NCBI GenBank assembly: GCA_024752435.1
Contig: CP103031.1
Coordinates: 1,236,001 to 1,300,000, forward strand
DNA from: Allantophomopsis cytisporea
Lineage: Eukaryota > Ascomycota > Leotiomycetes > Phacidiales > Phacidiaceae
Direction: 5' to 3'
Length of the DNA stretch: 64,000 bases
A program made the translations under genes and the position numbers. The notes beneath the pieces are model-generated. The model had not been told where the DNA came from. It worked only from the letters and a program-made list of their open reading frames with translations, and made no database searches. How positions within the stretch are numbered: position 1 is the stretch's first letter; each line of letters opens with the position of its first letter. Shown here piece after piece: positions 1 through 13,104 of this stretch.

Positions 1-1492
1 ACAACTATGGAAGTAATTCTTCAACACCACGCGACAGCTCTCCCGATGAACTCGCTCATCACGATCCCCCGAAATCGTCACGATTAAATAGCATGATTAA
101 TACACCAGTTGGAGGTTCGAGTCCAGTACGCAATTCATACGGTGATCGATCGCCCTATTCACGCAGCGTCAGTCCTGACGAGTTGGATCGCACATATCCG
201 TATGAAGACGACCAAGCCTCCAGACCGTATTCGAATGCACACACTCCACAAACTCCATCAGAGACTTACGACGAAGTCCTTCCAGGCTTACAAGACTATG
301 CTGCCGAGACAGATCCAACACCGCCAGGATCTCACGACACAATGGAATCTCTTTGCTACGAAAATGTGTTCAGTTTTCAAGCTCACGAAAAAGCTGTCGC
401 ACAAGTCAAGTTTTCACCCGACGGAAGGTGGATTGCGAGCTGCTCCGCGGATGCTAATATCAAGATTTGGGATTCCACGAACGGAAAACTGGTAAACACA
501 CTCTCTGGCCATATCGCTGGTATCTCCACTATATCCTGGAGCCCCGATTCCACAACTATTGCTTCAGGAGCAGATGATAAGATGATTAGACTTTGGGATC
601 GTTCGAGTGGGCTGCCCTATCAATCTCCACTCAGCGGCCATCATAATTATATTGTCTCTTTGGCGTTCTCTCCGAAGGGTAATATCCTGGTGAGCGGATC
701 TCATGACGAAGCCGTTTATCTTTGGGACATAAGATCAGGCAGTATTATGCGTAGTTTACCAGCACATTCAGATCCTGTGTATGGTGTGGACTTCATGCAC
801 GATGGCACCTTGGTTGTCAGTTGTTCTACTGATGGTTTGATGTGAGTCATTTCCCGAATTCCTAATAACAAATTCTAATAATATATAGTCGTGTATGGGA
901 TACTGCTACAGGTCAATGCCTAAGAACACTTGTGCATGAGGATAATGTATCTGTTGTGGCAGTTAAGTTTTGCAAAAACGGAAAGTATCTTCTTGCCTGG
1001 ACACTCGATTCATGTGTGCGCCTTTGGGACTATATCAGTGGAAAGCCTTTAAAGACATACCAGGGCCACAGCAACGAGAAATTCAGCATCTGTGGAGCCT
1101 TCGGCACATACGGAACGGATGTTGGACTGGATCCTTTCCTAGTATCAGGTAGTGAAGATGGATCATTACTTTTCTGGAACATAGAGACAAAGGAAGTCTT
1201 GCAAAAGGTTACTGCTGCACACGAAACCACTATTATGGGGGTTGATTCTCACCCGACGAAGGAAATTATCGTCAGCTGCAGTGTCGATGGTATCATCAAG
1301 GTGTGGAAAAACAAGGCGGCAAAAGAAGAGCTGAATGGGCATTTCTCAAACGGAACGAATGAAAAATCGGAGAGCCAAATGAAGTACGAGACGCCAGAAG
1401 AGGGCTTGGAAAATCTAGGACTCGATGAAGTGATGTCACCGAACGGAGCTCTTGATGTAGATATGATCGATGATACCCCCGCATATGCTTAG
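1..1492 (+). CDS. WD40 protein, WDR5/Swd3-like COMPASS subunit (5' partial)
   Basis: Seven WD40 repeats are readable from about position 379 to 1310. Each has a GH or AH near its start and WD, WN or WK at its end, the canonical beta-propeller layout. This repeat set with little else matches WDR5/Swd3, the scaffold of the Set1/COMPASS histone H3K4 methyltransferase; that role is inferred from the family. Exons are 1..841 and 889..1492; the intron 842..888 (GTGAGT...TATAG) joins repeat four in frame as DGLIRVWD. The frame is open without a stop to the left window edge, so the ATG at 93 is probably internal. The N-terminal part is Ser/Pro-rich and contains two related segments ending SPDEL, suggesting a degenerate internal duplication. 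The C-terminal tail after the last repeat is acidic. The gene is convergent with PYM, 199 bp away. The propeller is certain; assignment to COMPASS rather than another seven-repeat protein is less so. Confidence 0.8.
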
Positions 1493-1691
1493 CATATCAG
1501 CAATACAATGAACATTTTGACGTAAGGTACCTTTATTATGCAATCGATCTAATTTGGGTGTCCAAATATCCCCGTCTATATATACGCCTTATGTAGCATA
1601 TAAAGTATGTCACATGTATGCAACGCCCCGTACCCGATCCCAGTCTGACCTCAGACGCCAAAAAAAATAACCTGCCCAGTAACTATATAAC

Positions 1692-2285
1692 TCATGTTGC
1701 CTTGTTCTTTGGTTCGCCCTCAGCATCGAAGCCTAATTGATCCAGTTCACGAATTAACTCGTTGATCTTTATAACCTTCGCAAACTGTTCCGGCAACAAA
1801 GCAGCACCGCCTTCTTTCTTGTCCCTGAGTTCTCGGGCTTGTTTAAGCTTCTTCCTGAGATTTCTCGCCTTCTTCTCCTTCTCAGCCTCTGGATCCAAGA
1901 CGTCCTCCTTTGGCTCTGCCTTTCTCCAATCGCCATCTACCTTGGATTCGAGCTTGCTATCTTTCCCCTCTCCACCCTCCTCGGCCTTCGCCTTCTTTCT
2001 TGCCTCCCTCCTCTTTGCATTCTTATTACTTGCCGCTGACCCTGCGATGCTTTCCTGCTCATCCTTTAGACCTGCAGCACCAGGAATACCTGCACTGCCG
2101 CGGTTTTTCCAATCAACAGCTGTGCGATTCTTGTAGACTTCGACATCTTCAGGTGGCTTGTAACCTGGTCGAATCTTGATCTCTTTACGCTTTGTACCGT
2201 CGGCGCGAGTGGATGCAGGTATGTGTCGCTCGCCGGTTGGTGCGGTAATGATACCGGCCTTAGAAGGGGTTTCGACGGAGGGCAT
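1692..2285 (-). CDS. PYM / WIBG homologue, partner of Y14 and Mago
   Basis: A 197-residue protein in one exon. The N-terminal 50 residues contain IPASTRADGTKRKEIKIRPG followed by YKPPEDVEVYKN, the Mago-binding signature of PYM (WIBG). PYM disassembles the exon junction complex core on translating mRNA and binds the 40S ribosome. The rest is charged and low in complexity, with long Lys/Glu coiled-coil stretches, and ends in a helical segment (INELIRELDQLGFD) like the C terminus of animal PYM. The start is taken at the ATG at 2285, directly before the conserved domain. The frame stays open upstream to about 2549, but that part looks non-coding and begins with a non-ATG codon. The gene is divergent from QCR9. 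Confidence 0.85.
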   Translation of the reverse strand: MPSVETPSKAGIITAPTGERHIPASTRADGTKRKEIKIRPGYKPPEDVEVYKNRTAVDWKNRGSAGIPGAAGLKDEQESIAGSAASNKNAKRREARKKAKAEEGGEGKDSKLESKVDGDWRKAEPKEDVLDPEAEKEKKARNLRKKLKQARELRDKKEGGAALLPEQFAKVIKINELIRELDQLGFDAEGEPKNKAT

Positions 2286-2720
2286 GGTGGGAACGCAATT
2301 TGTAGATGTCCAAAAAAATACACAGGCGCAAGATGTTTTTAATTTGGAAGGATTACAGCCAATCCTAAAATCGTTGACCCAGCGGATCTCGGATGTGGGA
2401 ACTCGTAAGATGTATTTGTTGAATTCGACAGACCGGTATTGACTCGAACGCAAACAATGATGTAGTCCCCCAACTGACTGCGTGTCGTAAATATGGTAAC
2501 GACGCAATGCCAGAAAATATATCCAGAATTTCGATTGTGAGTCCAACAAGATAGACTATGCGAATACGGAATTCAAGGCCAGGCTCTGAGCGACCAATCA
2601 GAGATCGGCTAATCCCGGAGACCGAAGTTCGAAATCGCAACACCAAGCTCAACCTCACGAATACCTACGATCAATTTCACAGTCAACCTCTCCACCGTTC
2701 AATACCACCAATCCGTCAAT
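2286..2720. promoter_or_regulatory. Divergent intergenic region PYM / QCR9
   Basis: These 435 bp separate two divergently transcribed genes and must hold both promoters. No TATA box or strong repeat stands out. The open frames crossing it lack homology-like features and are not reported as genes. Confidence 0.5.
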
Positions 2721-3160
2721 ATGTCCGGCGTAAGTCTAAATCCTCTTGCTTTTGCTGTCTTTCACGATGCTAATTGACTCGTCACAGGTCGCTTCAGGTA
2801 TCTACAAGTATGCCCCCCTTCAAGACGCCGAACCATTGCCGGCATACCAGCGATAGACATACTAATTGGCATTAAAGCACCATCTTCCGAAGAAACTACG
2901 TGTTTCTCGGAGCTGTCTTTGTCTCAGCTTTCGCTTTCGAGATGTGAGTGGTGACGGAATGGGTGATCATCCGGCTGTGACTGATGGGATTCCTAGGGCT
3001 TATGACACCGCCACCGACAGAATCTGGGACAACATGAACAAGGGAGTATGTTGAAGATGTCCCCAAGGATACTGGTCCATTGCTAATTGTTGCGCAGCGC
3101 CAATGGAAGGATATCCGTGCCAAGTACGTCCAGGCCAGCGAGGATGATGATGACGAGTAA
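2721..3160 (+). CDS. QCR9: Cytochrome bc1 complex subunit 9 (five exons)
   Basis: Splicing five short exons (2721..2729, 2788..2807, 2878..2943, 2997..3045, 3098..3160; 207 nt) gives a 68-residue protein. It starts MSGVASGIYNTIFRRNYVF, continues through one membrane segment (FLGAVFVSAFAFEMAY) and ends in the conserved DRIWDNMNKGRQWKDI motif plus an acidic tail. This is the UCR_UQCRX_QCR9 family, a single-pass subunit of respiratory complex III in the mitochondrial inner membrane that helps insert the Rieske protein. All four introns are 52-70 nt with GT-AG ends, and the phases join in frame. The first exon codes only three residues, so simple ORF finders miss the gene. The length matches the family. 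Confidence 0.93.
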
Positions 3161-3772
3161 TCCTTCGACACGAGATTCGGAGCATCGTCAAGCGGATGGA
3201 AGGGAAGGCAAAGTCTCTGGGTTAAAGGGATGTGTACAAAGGGGTGTACTTCTATAGACAAAATCAATACATGATCACGTAGTATGGATGGGCGGGCTTT
3301 GTTCCGTGAGGTCTTTGTGACGTTTATACGATTTCACTTATTGAATAACGTGAGGGAATGGTGATCAGATTCGTTCATCATGAAGTAAATCCTATTTTGA
3401 TGTGACAATGGTGATAAAATATATGAAGTTGGTTGAATTGTTTGATTGCTGATGATGCTGGGTCTTGGCCGTGACAAAAGGTTGATATCGCCTCGCTTCG
3501 TCATATGGATCGCCCGTAACCTTCATAAATGTTTCCAACAAACTTCTATTATCAACAAAACGGGTTGCTTTCCTCATAGCTTTCACTGTACAGTACAAAC
3601 AACCACAACTTCAATTCCTGCAGTGTTGATCACTGCCGAGCTTCACCTTGCTGCTCAAATTCACCATTCGTCGCACAACATCCCACCACCCCCCACCACG
3701 TCTGATAGAAACGATAGACGATAGACACGAACATAACAAGAAGTCAGGAACCCTGATGACAGAACGCAGTCA
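3161..3772. other. Intergenic region before UBR1
   Basis: Holds the QCR9 3' end and the UBR1 promoter and leader. The last 150 bp are rich in CA/AC (CAACAACC, CCACCACCCCCCACC), a typical fungal leader composition. No further gene is seen. Confidence 0.5.
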
Positions 3773-6700
3773 ATGAACATGGAGATTTCGACACAGGAGC
3801 AACAGCTCTGCGAAGCTCTGCGTGATCTACCGCGGATACACAGAAATCGGTACACTGAAGGCGCGAATAGAGCACTCCTGTACAATCTCTTTTGGTCGCT
3901 CGCTGGAGGACAAGATGAGTACATGCGCATGTTCTTCCCGGATGGTCAGAGACCTACACCGACTGGGCCATGGAAGTTGCGAGAGGCGCAGGGTGCTGTA
4001 GATGGCGCAGAATACACAGAGGCGGCCAGAGGCAAAGCATGCGGGCATATCTTCAAGAACGGCGAAGCTACATATCGATGCCGAACCTGTAGTGCAGACG
4101 AAACCTGTGTGCTCTGCAGCAGGTGCTATGATTCTTCTGATCATACTGGCCATATGGTATATATTAGCATCTCTCCAGGGAACAGCGGCTGTTGCGATTG
4201 TGGTGATCCCGAGGCGTGGCGACTCCCTGTACACTGCACGATACATAGCGAAGAGGCTGGTGGACCAAGGAATACTGGAAAAGGCCGCGAGCCAGAAGGA
4301 TTACCGGATGAGCTTCTTCAAAGCATTAGAATGACTATCGGTCGCGTCTTCGATTATATTTGCGACGTCATTTCTTGTTCGCCAGAGCAGTTGAGGTTAC
4401 CAAAGACCGTCGAGAGCATTAAGGCAGATGAGCGCATGTCGAGGCTTTCATCAGCATACTACAATGGCGATGTACCGGAGGAACCCACCGAATATGCTGT
4501 CTTACTATGGAACGACGAGAAGCACACAGTGAATGAGGTGCGAGACCAAGTTGCGCGAGCTTGCAAGATCACATATAGTAGTGCTCTAGAGAAGGCTCAT
4601 GAGACGGATGATATTGGGCGAAGCATTGTCAAATACGGGACGGATATCGAGCAACTGCTTGACGTTGCTCGAATCATTGAGCACATCAAGGTCACTGTCA
4701 CTATCCGATCTGCACGCGATACTTTCAGAGAGCAAATGTGTGGAGCTATGGTGGAGTGGCTTAGTGATATTGCGGGCTGCAGTGTGGGAGATGATCATGA
4801 TGTACTGCGCCAAGTGGTTTGCGAGGAAATGCTAAAAGAATGGCGTACTGGCAGCGAAGCAAGCAATGCTACTATAGGCAAAAGCGGGTTAGATGACCAT
4901 TCGAAAGAGGAGTTCAAAACCACCCCCCGTGTTATGGTGGCACGACAAGCTGAAGTCATTATGGCTGCGATGCTTGCAGCTGAAGCTGGCGGAGAAGACG
5001 ATGACAGTGATGAAGAAGGAATGGACGAGGATGAGGAGCGCGCCATGTTAGCAGAGCTTGAGGAAGAAGAGGCAGACGAGGAGGAGATGAATACCATAGA
5101 TCTTATGATCATTGATGACCAGCAAGAGCATGATGGAGACGTCGAGATGGCCGAAGATCCAGGTGATGACGCTCTCGAAGCGCAGGAGGCTACCCTGGCG
5201 GGTTATCCTCCACCCCCACCACCGCCTACTGCACCACAAATGGCCGTCCAGCAAGATCGCGATTTGACTCCTTCAGACTCTGATACGGCGGAGCCTCTTA
5301 TTCCTTCCACTGTGTATGCCAAGGCCAATCTTGATATCCCAAAGACTCCCAGAGTTGCTTCATCGGTAGAGCAGCCAAAGCCTGCACGCTATTGGCTAGA
5401 AGCATCAGAAGCATTCAGCGAGCGGGATTCGATACCCATGCATGAGGACTTGTGGAAGCGGGTACGCCTAGATTGGATGATTCTCTTCGATCTTCGCATG
5501 TGGAAGAAGGTTAGAGTCGATCTCAGAGACCTTTACATCTCGACCGTGGTCACTATCCCACAGTTTAAGCGGGTTCTTGGTCTACGTTTCGCGGGACTAT
5601 ACACAATGCTTGCGCAGCTCTATCTCATTGCGGACCGTGAGCCAGATCACTCAATCATAAACATCTCTCTGCAAATGCTTACTACGCCCTCCATAACCAC
5701 GGAAATCGTAGAGAGGGGCAATTTCCTCACAAACTTGATGGCTATTCTGTATACATTCTTAACCACACGACAAGTCGGTCACCCTCATGAAATCCATCCT
5801 AATGATACTTTGGCCTTTGATGCTGGTTCCGTTACCAATCGTCGGATGTACCATTTCTTCATGGATCTCCGATATTTATTTGGATCTGAGCATGTACAGG
5901 AGCAACTTCGCGCAGAGCCAAGGTATATGATGCAATTCCTTGATCTTGTTAAGCTGCATCAAGGTATCTGTCCTAATGTTCGAGCTGTGGGCGAACATGT
6001 GGAATACGAGACGGACGCCTGGATTAGCGCGTCTCTCATCACTAGGGAGATAAATCGACTCTGTCGCCAATTCTCAGAATCCTTCCGTTGGAAGACCGGG
6101 GAAGACCCATCTGCCGTTTCAAAAGCTATCCGACTGTCGGCCAAGACTGTGATCCTCCACTCATTAGGTACTGAGAGAAAGCGGTTCATTGCTGCTGAAA
6201 TTAAGGACGAGATCAAGTTCCGAAAGGTTGGCGATTATGAATTTGAATCACCGGACCAGCAGGAACATCAAGTTGTGAAGTTCTCAGTAGCAGAGCAGCC
6301 AATCAGTTTCCATCACGCACTCCACTACATCCTATCTTGGCTCATTGAGTGTGGTAAGAGCTTACCGCGCGAGCATCTTACACGCTTGTTGACTTTCACC
6401 ACTGAAGACCTTCTTGCTAAGCCTAAGGCTATGGGATCTCGAACAATGCCTGTACATCAATTTAGTCCGGAAGATCACCTAATGGCTGTCTTTGACTATC
6501 CACTTAGAGTCTGCGCATGGTTGGCGCAAATGAAAGCCAATATGTGGGTTCGTAATGGCATGAGCCTTCGACATCAGTCAGCAACATACCGTGGAGTCAG
6601 TCAGCGTGACGTATCTCACCATCGAGATATTTTCATGCTTCAGACTGCTATGGTGATATGCAACCCAAGTCGAGTTCTGGCTTCAGTAATCGATCGCTTT

Positions 6701-9700
6701 GGCATGGAGCAATGGATGAAGGGGTTTTATGAGCAGAAATCTGATTTGCTTGAAGACTCTCAGGTCCTTGACGTTGCTGAAGACTTGATACATCTTCTCA
6801 TCGTTCTGCTGAGTGATCGAACCTCTCTTATGGCTATCGAAGATGAGCCAAACCCACATACACTTGCCTTGAGACGTGACATCGTTCATGTATTGTGCTT
6901 TAAGCCTCTCTCATTCTCGGAAATCTGCAGTAAGCTCCCAGACAAATTCCAAGAGCAGGAGGAATGCCAGGATATCCTGGATGATATGACAACCTTTAAG
7001 GCACCTGATGGATTAGCGGACGTAGGCACCTTCGAACTTCGCGACCAGTTCTTTGGCGATATTGACCCATATATCGCTCACTATAACAAGAACCAAAGAG
7101 AGGAGGCTGAAAATGCATATAAGGCTTGGCAAGCTAAGAGGACAGGAAAGCCAGTCGCTGATATTGTTTTTGAGCCAAATCTCAAACCAATCCATTCTGG
7201 CATTTTCACTCAGCTGTCAGCGTTCACGAGAACAGGCATGTTTGCTCAGATCATTTATTATGCCCTTCTCTATCCATTAAAGGCTCAAGATTTCAAACAA
7301 ACCGTACCTGTCACTCGCATCGAGGCCTTCCTACAAGTGGTACTCCACTTAGTACTGATTGCCATTGGGGAGGACAGAGCTGCTGAGGAATCCGAGGAGT
7401 CCTTTATTCATATCGCTTTGACCAGGTCATCCAGAGGACCTTTCGCGAAGACAATAGTATCCGTTCTTGAGCAGATTTCTACGAAGGATGAGTTCAAGGC
7501 TTGCCATGGAAAAATCACACTGATTCTCAAGCGCATGAAGCAAAAGCGTCCTCGTGATTTTGAGATGGCTTACGCTCGCCTTGGTGTACCAGTCGACCGT
7601 ATTAATACAGCATCGCCAGCTAATAGTGTTAGTATTGACGCTGCGCGCGAGAAAAAGAAAGAGATGGCCGCCGCCAGGCAAGCGAAGATCATGGCTCAAA
7701 TGCAGCAACAGCAAAAGAACTTCTTGGAAAACCAAGGCGAGTTTGATTGGGGGGAGGATATGAGTGACGAGGAAGATACTGAAGCCGGCGAAGAACCAAA
7801 AAACTTCTGGAAGTATCCTTCTGGTACTTGTATTTTGTGTCAGGAAGAGACTAGTGAGACTCGACCATATGGTACATTTGCCATGATGACAGAGAGCCGC
7901 ATTCTTCGTCAGACAAATCTAAAAGATCCCGACTTTCTTCGTGAGGTTGCAGATACGCCAGATAGCCTGGATCGTTCAGCTGAAGCAATCAGACCATTTG
8001 GCGTCTCTGGCGCCAATCGTGAAAAAGTTCGGAAGATCAATAGCAGTGGAATTGAGTCTGTCACTGAGCGACAGGGTATCGGGAAGGGATTTCCTCCAAA
8101 AGCTTCTCGTGCTGGTCCAGTAACAATTGGCTGTGGTCATATTATGCACTACAAGTGTTTTGACCTGTATTATCTCTCCTCTCATCGCCGTCACCAGCAC
8201 CAGATTGCTAGACACCATCCAGAGAGACTAGACTTGAACGAGTTTGTTTGCCCACTTTGTAAAGCTCTCGGAAATGCTTTCTTGCCAATCATCTGGCGAG
8301 GCAAAGAAGAAGTCTATCCTGGTGCACTTCAGACCCAAGCCAGCTTCGGTAGTTGGCTAGAAACTGGTCTTGGGCCGTCTCTCTCTCGTAAAGAGAAGAA
8401 CTCTCAAGCTGGCGATGCCGGGAACGTCAGTACTGCATGGTATCAAGATATGTTCCGGTCCTACAACGCCAATAATGTTGTGCCTTTCCTTGAGAACAAA
8501 ACCTCTCAATTGGAGAGGGCTGCTTGGGAGATTTCGCCGGTGTCTACTCCCCCATCATACCCATCCCGTCCATCCTTTAATACCGGACTTCTATCAGATC
8601 CTCCCGCTGCTGATAATCGCTTTTCTCGGTCTGCTCGAGATGGGCCCGACACAGCGATGGTAGAGTTAGTTGACGCTTATCGAAGACTGATGGATACTAT
8701 GAAGAGAAATGGCCTTCCAAGTCATCATAATTATGATGGTGAGCAGGATCGACAGGATGATATCTGTGGTACAGATACTCTTGCTACATCCCTTGGCTTC
8801 TCCATAGCTGCAGCAGAGATTAAGGAGCGTGGGGTTCAGTCCCTTAGAGGATACACTCTTCTTGGCACTGTTCCACAACAGTCGCTTACACATCTCCGCA
8901 TCTTGTCCGAGACTGCGTCTTCTTACGTCTCATTCTCTGGTCTCCGGCTCGAGGGTGATAATAGAGCGAGTGACGAGTTCTCCAAGGACCATGACCGTCA
9001 GATGTTCCAGCTTTTCCTCGGACACCCGCAGGTCGTTGATCTGGATTCACCAACCCAAAAGCTTGAGATTTATGAGCCTCTTTTGAAACAGGATGCTTTC
9101 GTGTTTCTTACAGAGTGCGCCCTTTGTCTTGCGCCTGTTTCTCAGATCGATATTATGCATCTCATTCAACTTTGTTACCTTGCAGAAATAGTGCGTGTCA
9201 TTTTGGCTGTTCATCGACAGTTACCATCAAAACTCACGTCCATGTGGATTTATGGAAGTGACGCAATGACTGGTACTCAAGAGGGTGATGTGTACAAGTC
9301 TTTCCAGAAGTTCTGCGCAACCGTTACAGGAATTGACAATGACCTACGTAACCTGAGTGACGTACCAGTTCCTCCTACTCAAGACAACGAGATGGCTCTA
9401 GATCTTGAAAAGGAGGGGTTACGGTCCTTCCGCTCATTTGTGCAGAAATATGCCCTTGCGTTTTTGCGAAAGAGCGCTATCCTTCTCCATGTCCGTTTTG
9501 GCGTGGACTTCAATAACTTCATTCCATCGTCACCAGATGCTGATGAACTTACGCGCCTCACTGAAGCATTAAGACTTCCTACCTTCGATGAATTATGTGG
9601 CTCTGTCACCCATCCGAACCTTACCAATCCAGATAGCCCCTCCATTATGGTATCGTTGGTACATGCTTGGATTCATCATCAGATTGTGTGGCGAGCTTCT

Positions 9701-10299
9701 GAGGGTGATCGAGCGCCATGGGAAGATGAAATTCAGATCAGTCACCCGGCTATCTTCGAGCTCCTGGGATTACCCAAGAACTATGATACACTTATGGAGG
9801 AGGTGATGAGAAGAAAGTGTCCTACTACAGGCAAGGATGTCTCTGATCCAATGCTGTGTCTTTTCTGTGGGGATATATTCTGTGGTCAAGCAATATGTTG
9901 TCTGAAGGAAGAAGTGATTGTGGGCAGAGAGGGCAGCACACGCCAGGTTGGTGGGTGCAGCCAGCACGTCAGAAAGTAAGTGTATTGTCCCCAGAAGGTC
10001 ATTGTTATGTATTAACTAACGTGCTACGCAGATGTCAAGAGGATATCGGGCTCTTCCTTAGCATTCGAAAGTGCACCATTTTCTATCTCTACCATAAGAG
10101 TGGAAGCTGGACTGTTGCACCGTATATTGATAAGTATGGCGAGGTTGATCCAGGTCTCAGGCATATGAGACAGCTGTTTTTAAATCAGAAGAGATATGAT
10201 GCCCTTTTCCGACAGACTTGGCTATCGCATGGAATTCCATCCATTATTTCAAGGAAGCTGGAGGCGGATATAAACAATGGCGGCTGGGAAACTATTTGA
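3773..10299 (+). CDS. UBR1: UBR1-type E3 ubiquitin ligase (N-recognin)
   Basis: Two exons (3773..9975, 10032..10299) encode 2156 residues, close to the usual fungal Ubr1 length. The UBR box lies at about residues 90-158, with the Cys/His set including CRTC, CVLCSRCYD, HTGH, CCDCG and CTIH; it binds basic N-degrons. A ClpS-like domain at about 240-320 (LLWNDEKHT) is the site for bulky hydrophobic N termini. An acidic stretch (about 400-440) and a poly-Pro run follow. An atypical RING-H2 runs from CILC (about 1353) to CPLC (about 1493), with CGHIMHYKC between. The C-terminal UBR autoinhibitory region spans the 56-nt intron. Substrates are ubiquitinated with an E2 of the Rad6/Ubc2 type (family knowledge). 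The start is the first ATG of the open frame; a second Met follows two codons later. Confidence 0.95.
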
Positions 10300-10820
10300 A
10301 AACCTTGGGTGGGTTTTCGTAAGTGGGACAAAGTTCAAAGGGTTCGATGATGAACGATCACTTTCCTTGTACTTTGGCAATTCTGTGACTTTTCTTATCT
10401 GGTAAATAGTGTCTTTTGAAGGAAGGGGCATCGCTAAGGAGTCTTGCTACACCTTCTCATTGCAGGAGTTTTTCGGATAGTATGATAGAGGAACGGTGCT
10501 TTAAGGCTTATATTACGAGATCTTCCTATATTAATATGCACTTGGTATGAAATTAGTCTAGTTGCCAATTGTGATGTGATACAACAATGTCCTGTCTGCT
10601 GTAGGGCATGGCGAGAACAGAACACAAGCAACTACAATACAGATATAGATATTGATGTTGGAAGAAGTCTGTGTCAACACAGCACACTTAGATACGGATA
10701 ATCAGCCTGAGGCCTCACATCGCGGATTTTTGATAAGCTCTGTTTGCTCTGTTTGATGGGATCAATCACAGTAACGACTGCCTTCTCCAAATTGTTCTCT
10801 CATACACACCACAACACAAA
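10300..10820. other. Intergenic region UBR1 / RED-like gene
   Basis: AT-rich 3' flank of UBR1 followed by the promoter of the next gene, which has the same orientation. No coding or repeat signal stands out. Confidence 0.45.
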
Positions 10821-12431
10821 ATGAACAACCAGCAGTTTCGTAAACTAGTACTTGATACGCCAGCAAGGCAGGCTGGAACTTCGGACGGCGGAATTACCAC
10901 TACTGCAACACCTGGAAGGAATGGCGCAACAACGTCTCTGGGCTCGAGGATGCGCTCGAGTATTCCTATGACACCGTAGGTCATTCTCATACCTTCCTTG
11001 CGATGACCGATGTGCTTATAAGTTTATTACAGACGAAGTATAGCCGGATATTCCTCGAGTAACGATTTCGCGCGACAGCTTGCCGAGCGCAATGCCGGCA
11101 CCCAGCAACCCAAGAAATTCCGATCCTCAGCAGCTCCCAAGGGCGCAAAGCTCGCGGAAGGGTATACCGATCGTGCGAAACTGCGAGAGCAACAGGAGGA
11201 GGAGGATGACAAGGCCGCCAGGGTGAAAGCGCTTGAGGAGATGTGGAAGTTGCAACAGATTGACGAGGAGACGTTCAAGAAACTGAGGGATGAGATTGTA
11301 GGTGGGGACGTGAACAGTACACATTTGGTGAAAGGTTTGGATTTCAAGCTTCTGGAAAGGGTACGGAAGGGTGAGGATGTACTCAACTCTGAAGCTGCGG
11401 AGGAGGTAGACGAGGAGGACGTTGAGGACGAATTTGAAAGGCTTGAGGAGAGGGAAGTTGTCGCTGTGCAGAAGGAGAAAGAGAAGAAGAAGGGGGAGAT
11501 GGCACCGCCGAGTCTCTTGCCTGCAGGGAGGAAGAGGAATAGAGATCAGATTTTAGCTGAAATGAAAGCTGCGAGAGCGGCCAAGGAAGCGGCACAACCT
11601 ACACTGGGATCGAAGTTCAAAAAGGTCGGAGCTCCAAGAAGCACCTCGAGAATCGAGAGGGATAGTAAAGGGAGAGAAGTACTGATCACGGTGGATGAGG
11701 CTGGAAATGAGAAGAGAAAAGTGCGGAAGATTCAAGTGGAATCTGAAGACAAGCGATCGGAACTCTTGATGCCGGACAAAGATGCGAAACCTCTCGGAAT
11801 GGAGGTTCCTGAGATACCACAGGTTGAGGATGAAGATGAAGATATTAATATTTTTGATGATGCAGGGGATGATTATGATCCATTAGCGGGCTTGGAGGAT
11901 GATGACGATGATACTGATTCAGAAACGACGAAGACTGAGAAAGCAGAGAAAGATTCGAAGCCTTCTGGCGATATGCTTCCTCCTCCACCACGACCAAAGG
12001 AACCTTCTGCACCTCGAAATTACTTCAACGATAGGGAACCTGCACCTGAACCTTCAGCGGGTTCTATAGCGATGACTGACCCGACTATTCTTGCTGCACT
12101 TAAGAAGGCTTCTACTCTTGCGCCTATTGCCCAGGAAGTTAAGTCTGAAGAAGAGAAGGTACGGGAAGAGAAAAGGAGGAAAATGCTTATGCAAGATGAT
12201 CGAGATGCACAGGATATGGATATGGGCTTTGGAGGAAGCAGATTCGAGGATGGCGAGGATGAGGGTGAGGATAGGATAAAGTTAAGTGAATGGGGTGGTG
12301 CCGATGATGGCGAGGAGAGTGGGAAAAAGAAAGAGAGGAAGAGGGGGCCCAAAAAAAGGAAAGGAGATAAGAACAGTGCCGCTGATGTTATGGGCGTGCT
12401 CGAAAGGAGGAAAGGAAATGATGGTTCTTAG
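10821..12431 (+). CDS. RED/IK-like spliceosomal protein
   Basis: Exons 10821..10975 and 11033..12431 give 517 residues. The N terminus NNQQFRKLVLDTP matches the start of the RED (IK, Smu2) domain. A central block GGDVNSTHLVKGLDFKLLER aligns with the most conserved part of human RED, and DINIFDDAGDDYDP with its later NIFEDIGDY motif. RED/IK binds Smu1 and is a component of the activated spliceosome (B complex), acting in the nucleus. The rest is highly charged with Glu/Lys coiled coils and ends in a basic tail (KKKERKRGPKKRKG). It lacks the long RE/RD repeats that give human RED its name. Intron phase fixes the donor at 10976: the alternative GT four bases later breaks the frame. Confidence 0.8.
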
Positions 12432-13104
12432 CTCTGATTGGGGGGACAAACCACTCGAGATACACCAGCACATTCTTACGATAACAGTATTTGAATATGA
12501 CACTTTTTACCTCCATGAACCAATGTTACTAATAGAAAAATGGGTCCAAAAATTGAAAATATAAATATTATCTATCTAGAAACTAGATTGATTCATGAAC
12601 TAGCATGGAGTCTTTGAGCTTTTTTACCAGTTCTTTCAATAACTAAAGCTTCGAGCCAACATCCAAACGAGTAATTTATTACTGGGAAAGACGTATTTGT
12701 TATGAGCATATATTTCAAGAAAGTTTACAGCAGAAGATGAGTGAAGGGTGAGAGATATGTCGAACATCTGTGAGATCACTAAACTAAGATATTTTACATT
12801 TCTTACAGTATAATTCAACATTTTTAAGAGAATAGCCATCGTTTTCATCTTTAGTTAAGTCAGTAAATATTTAGGTAACTTCATTTTGATTGTGCATCTT
12901 CAAGTACATTTCGTCTGATCATAGAGTTCTTGTAAAGCCCAGGGATACTATCGTACAGTTCGCTTATCGTGATATTCGCGACTCCCAACTTCCGAGTTGG
13001 CCAAAGTACTTGATACTCCACCTTTTCGACTTCATAGCAGAATCCAAGTTACAACTAATCCGGTCGGGCTTCCATATAATATAATCAGGTACCATAACTA
13101 CGAA
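12432..13104. other. AT-rich intergenic region
   Basis: About 670 bp of AT-rich sequence between two genes in the same orientation. No tRNA, repeat or convincing ORF. Confidence 0.45.

Noticed and set aside
1762..2136. Open frames antisense to PYM (Ser/Phe/Leu-rich)
   Set aside because: They mirror the Lys/Glu-rich codons of PYM on the other strand; composition shadow only.
4795..5112. Ser-rich open frame antisense to UBR1
   Set aside because: Antisense reading of the acidic tract (GAG/GAT codons) of UBR1.
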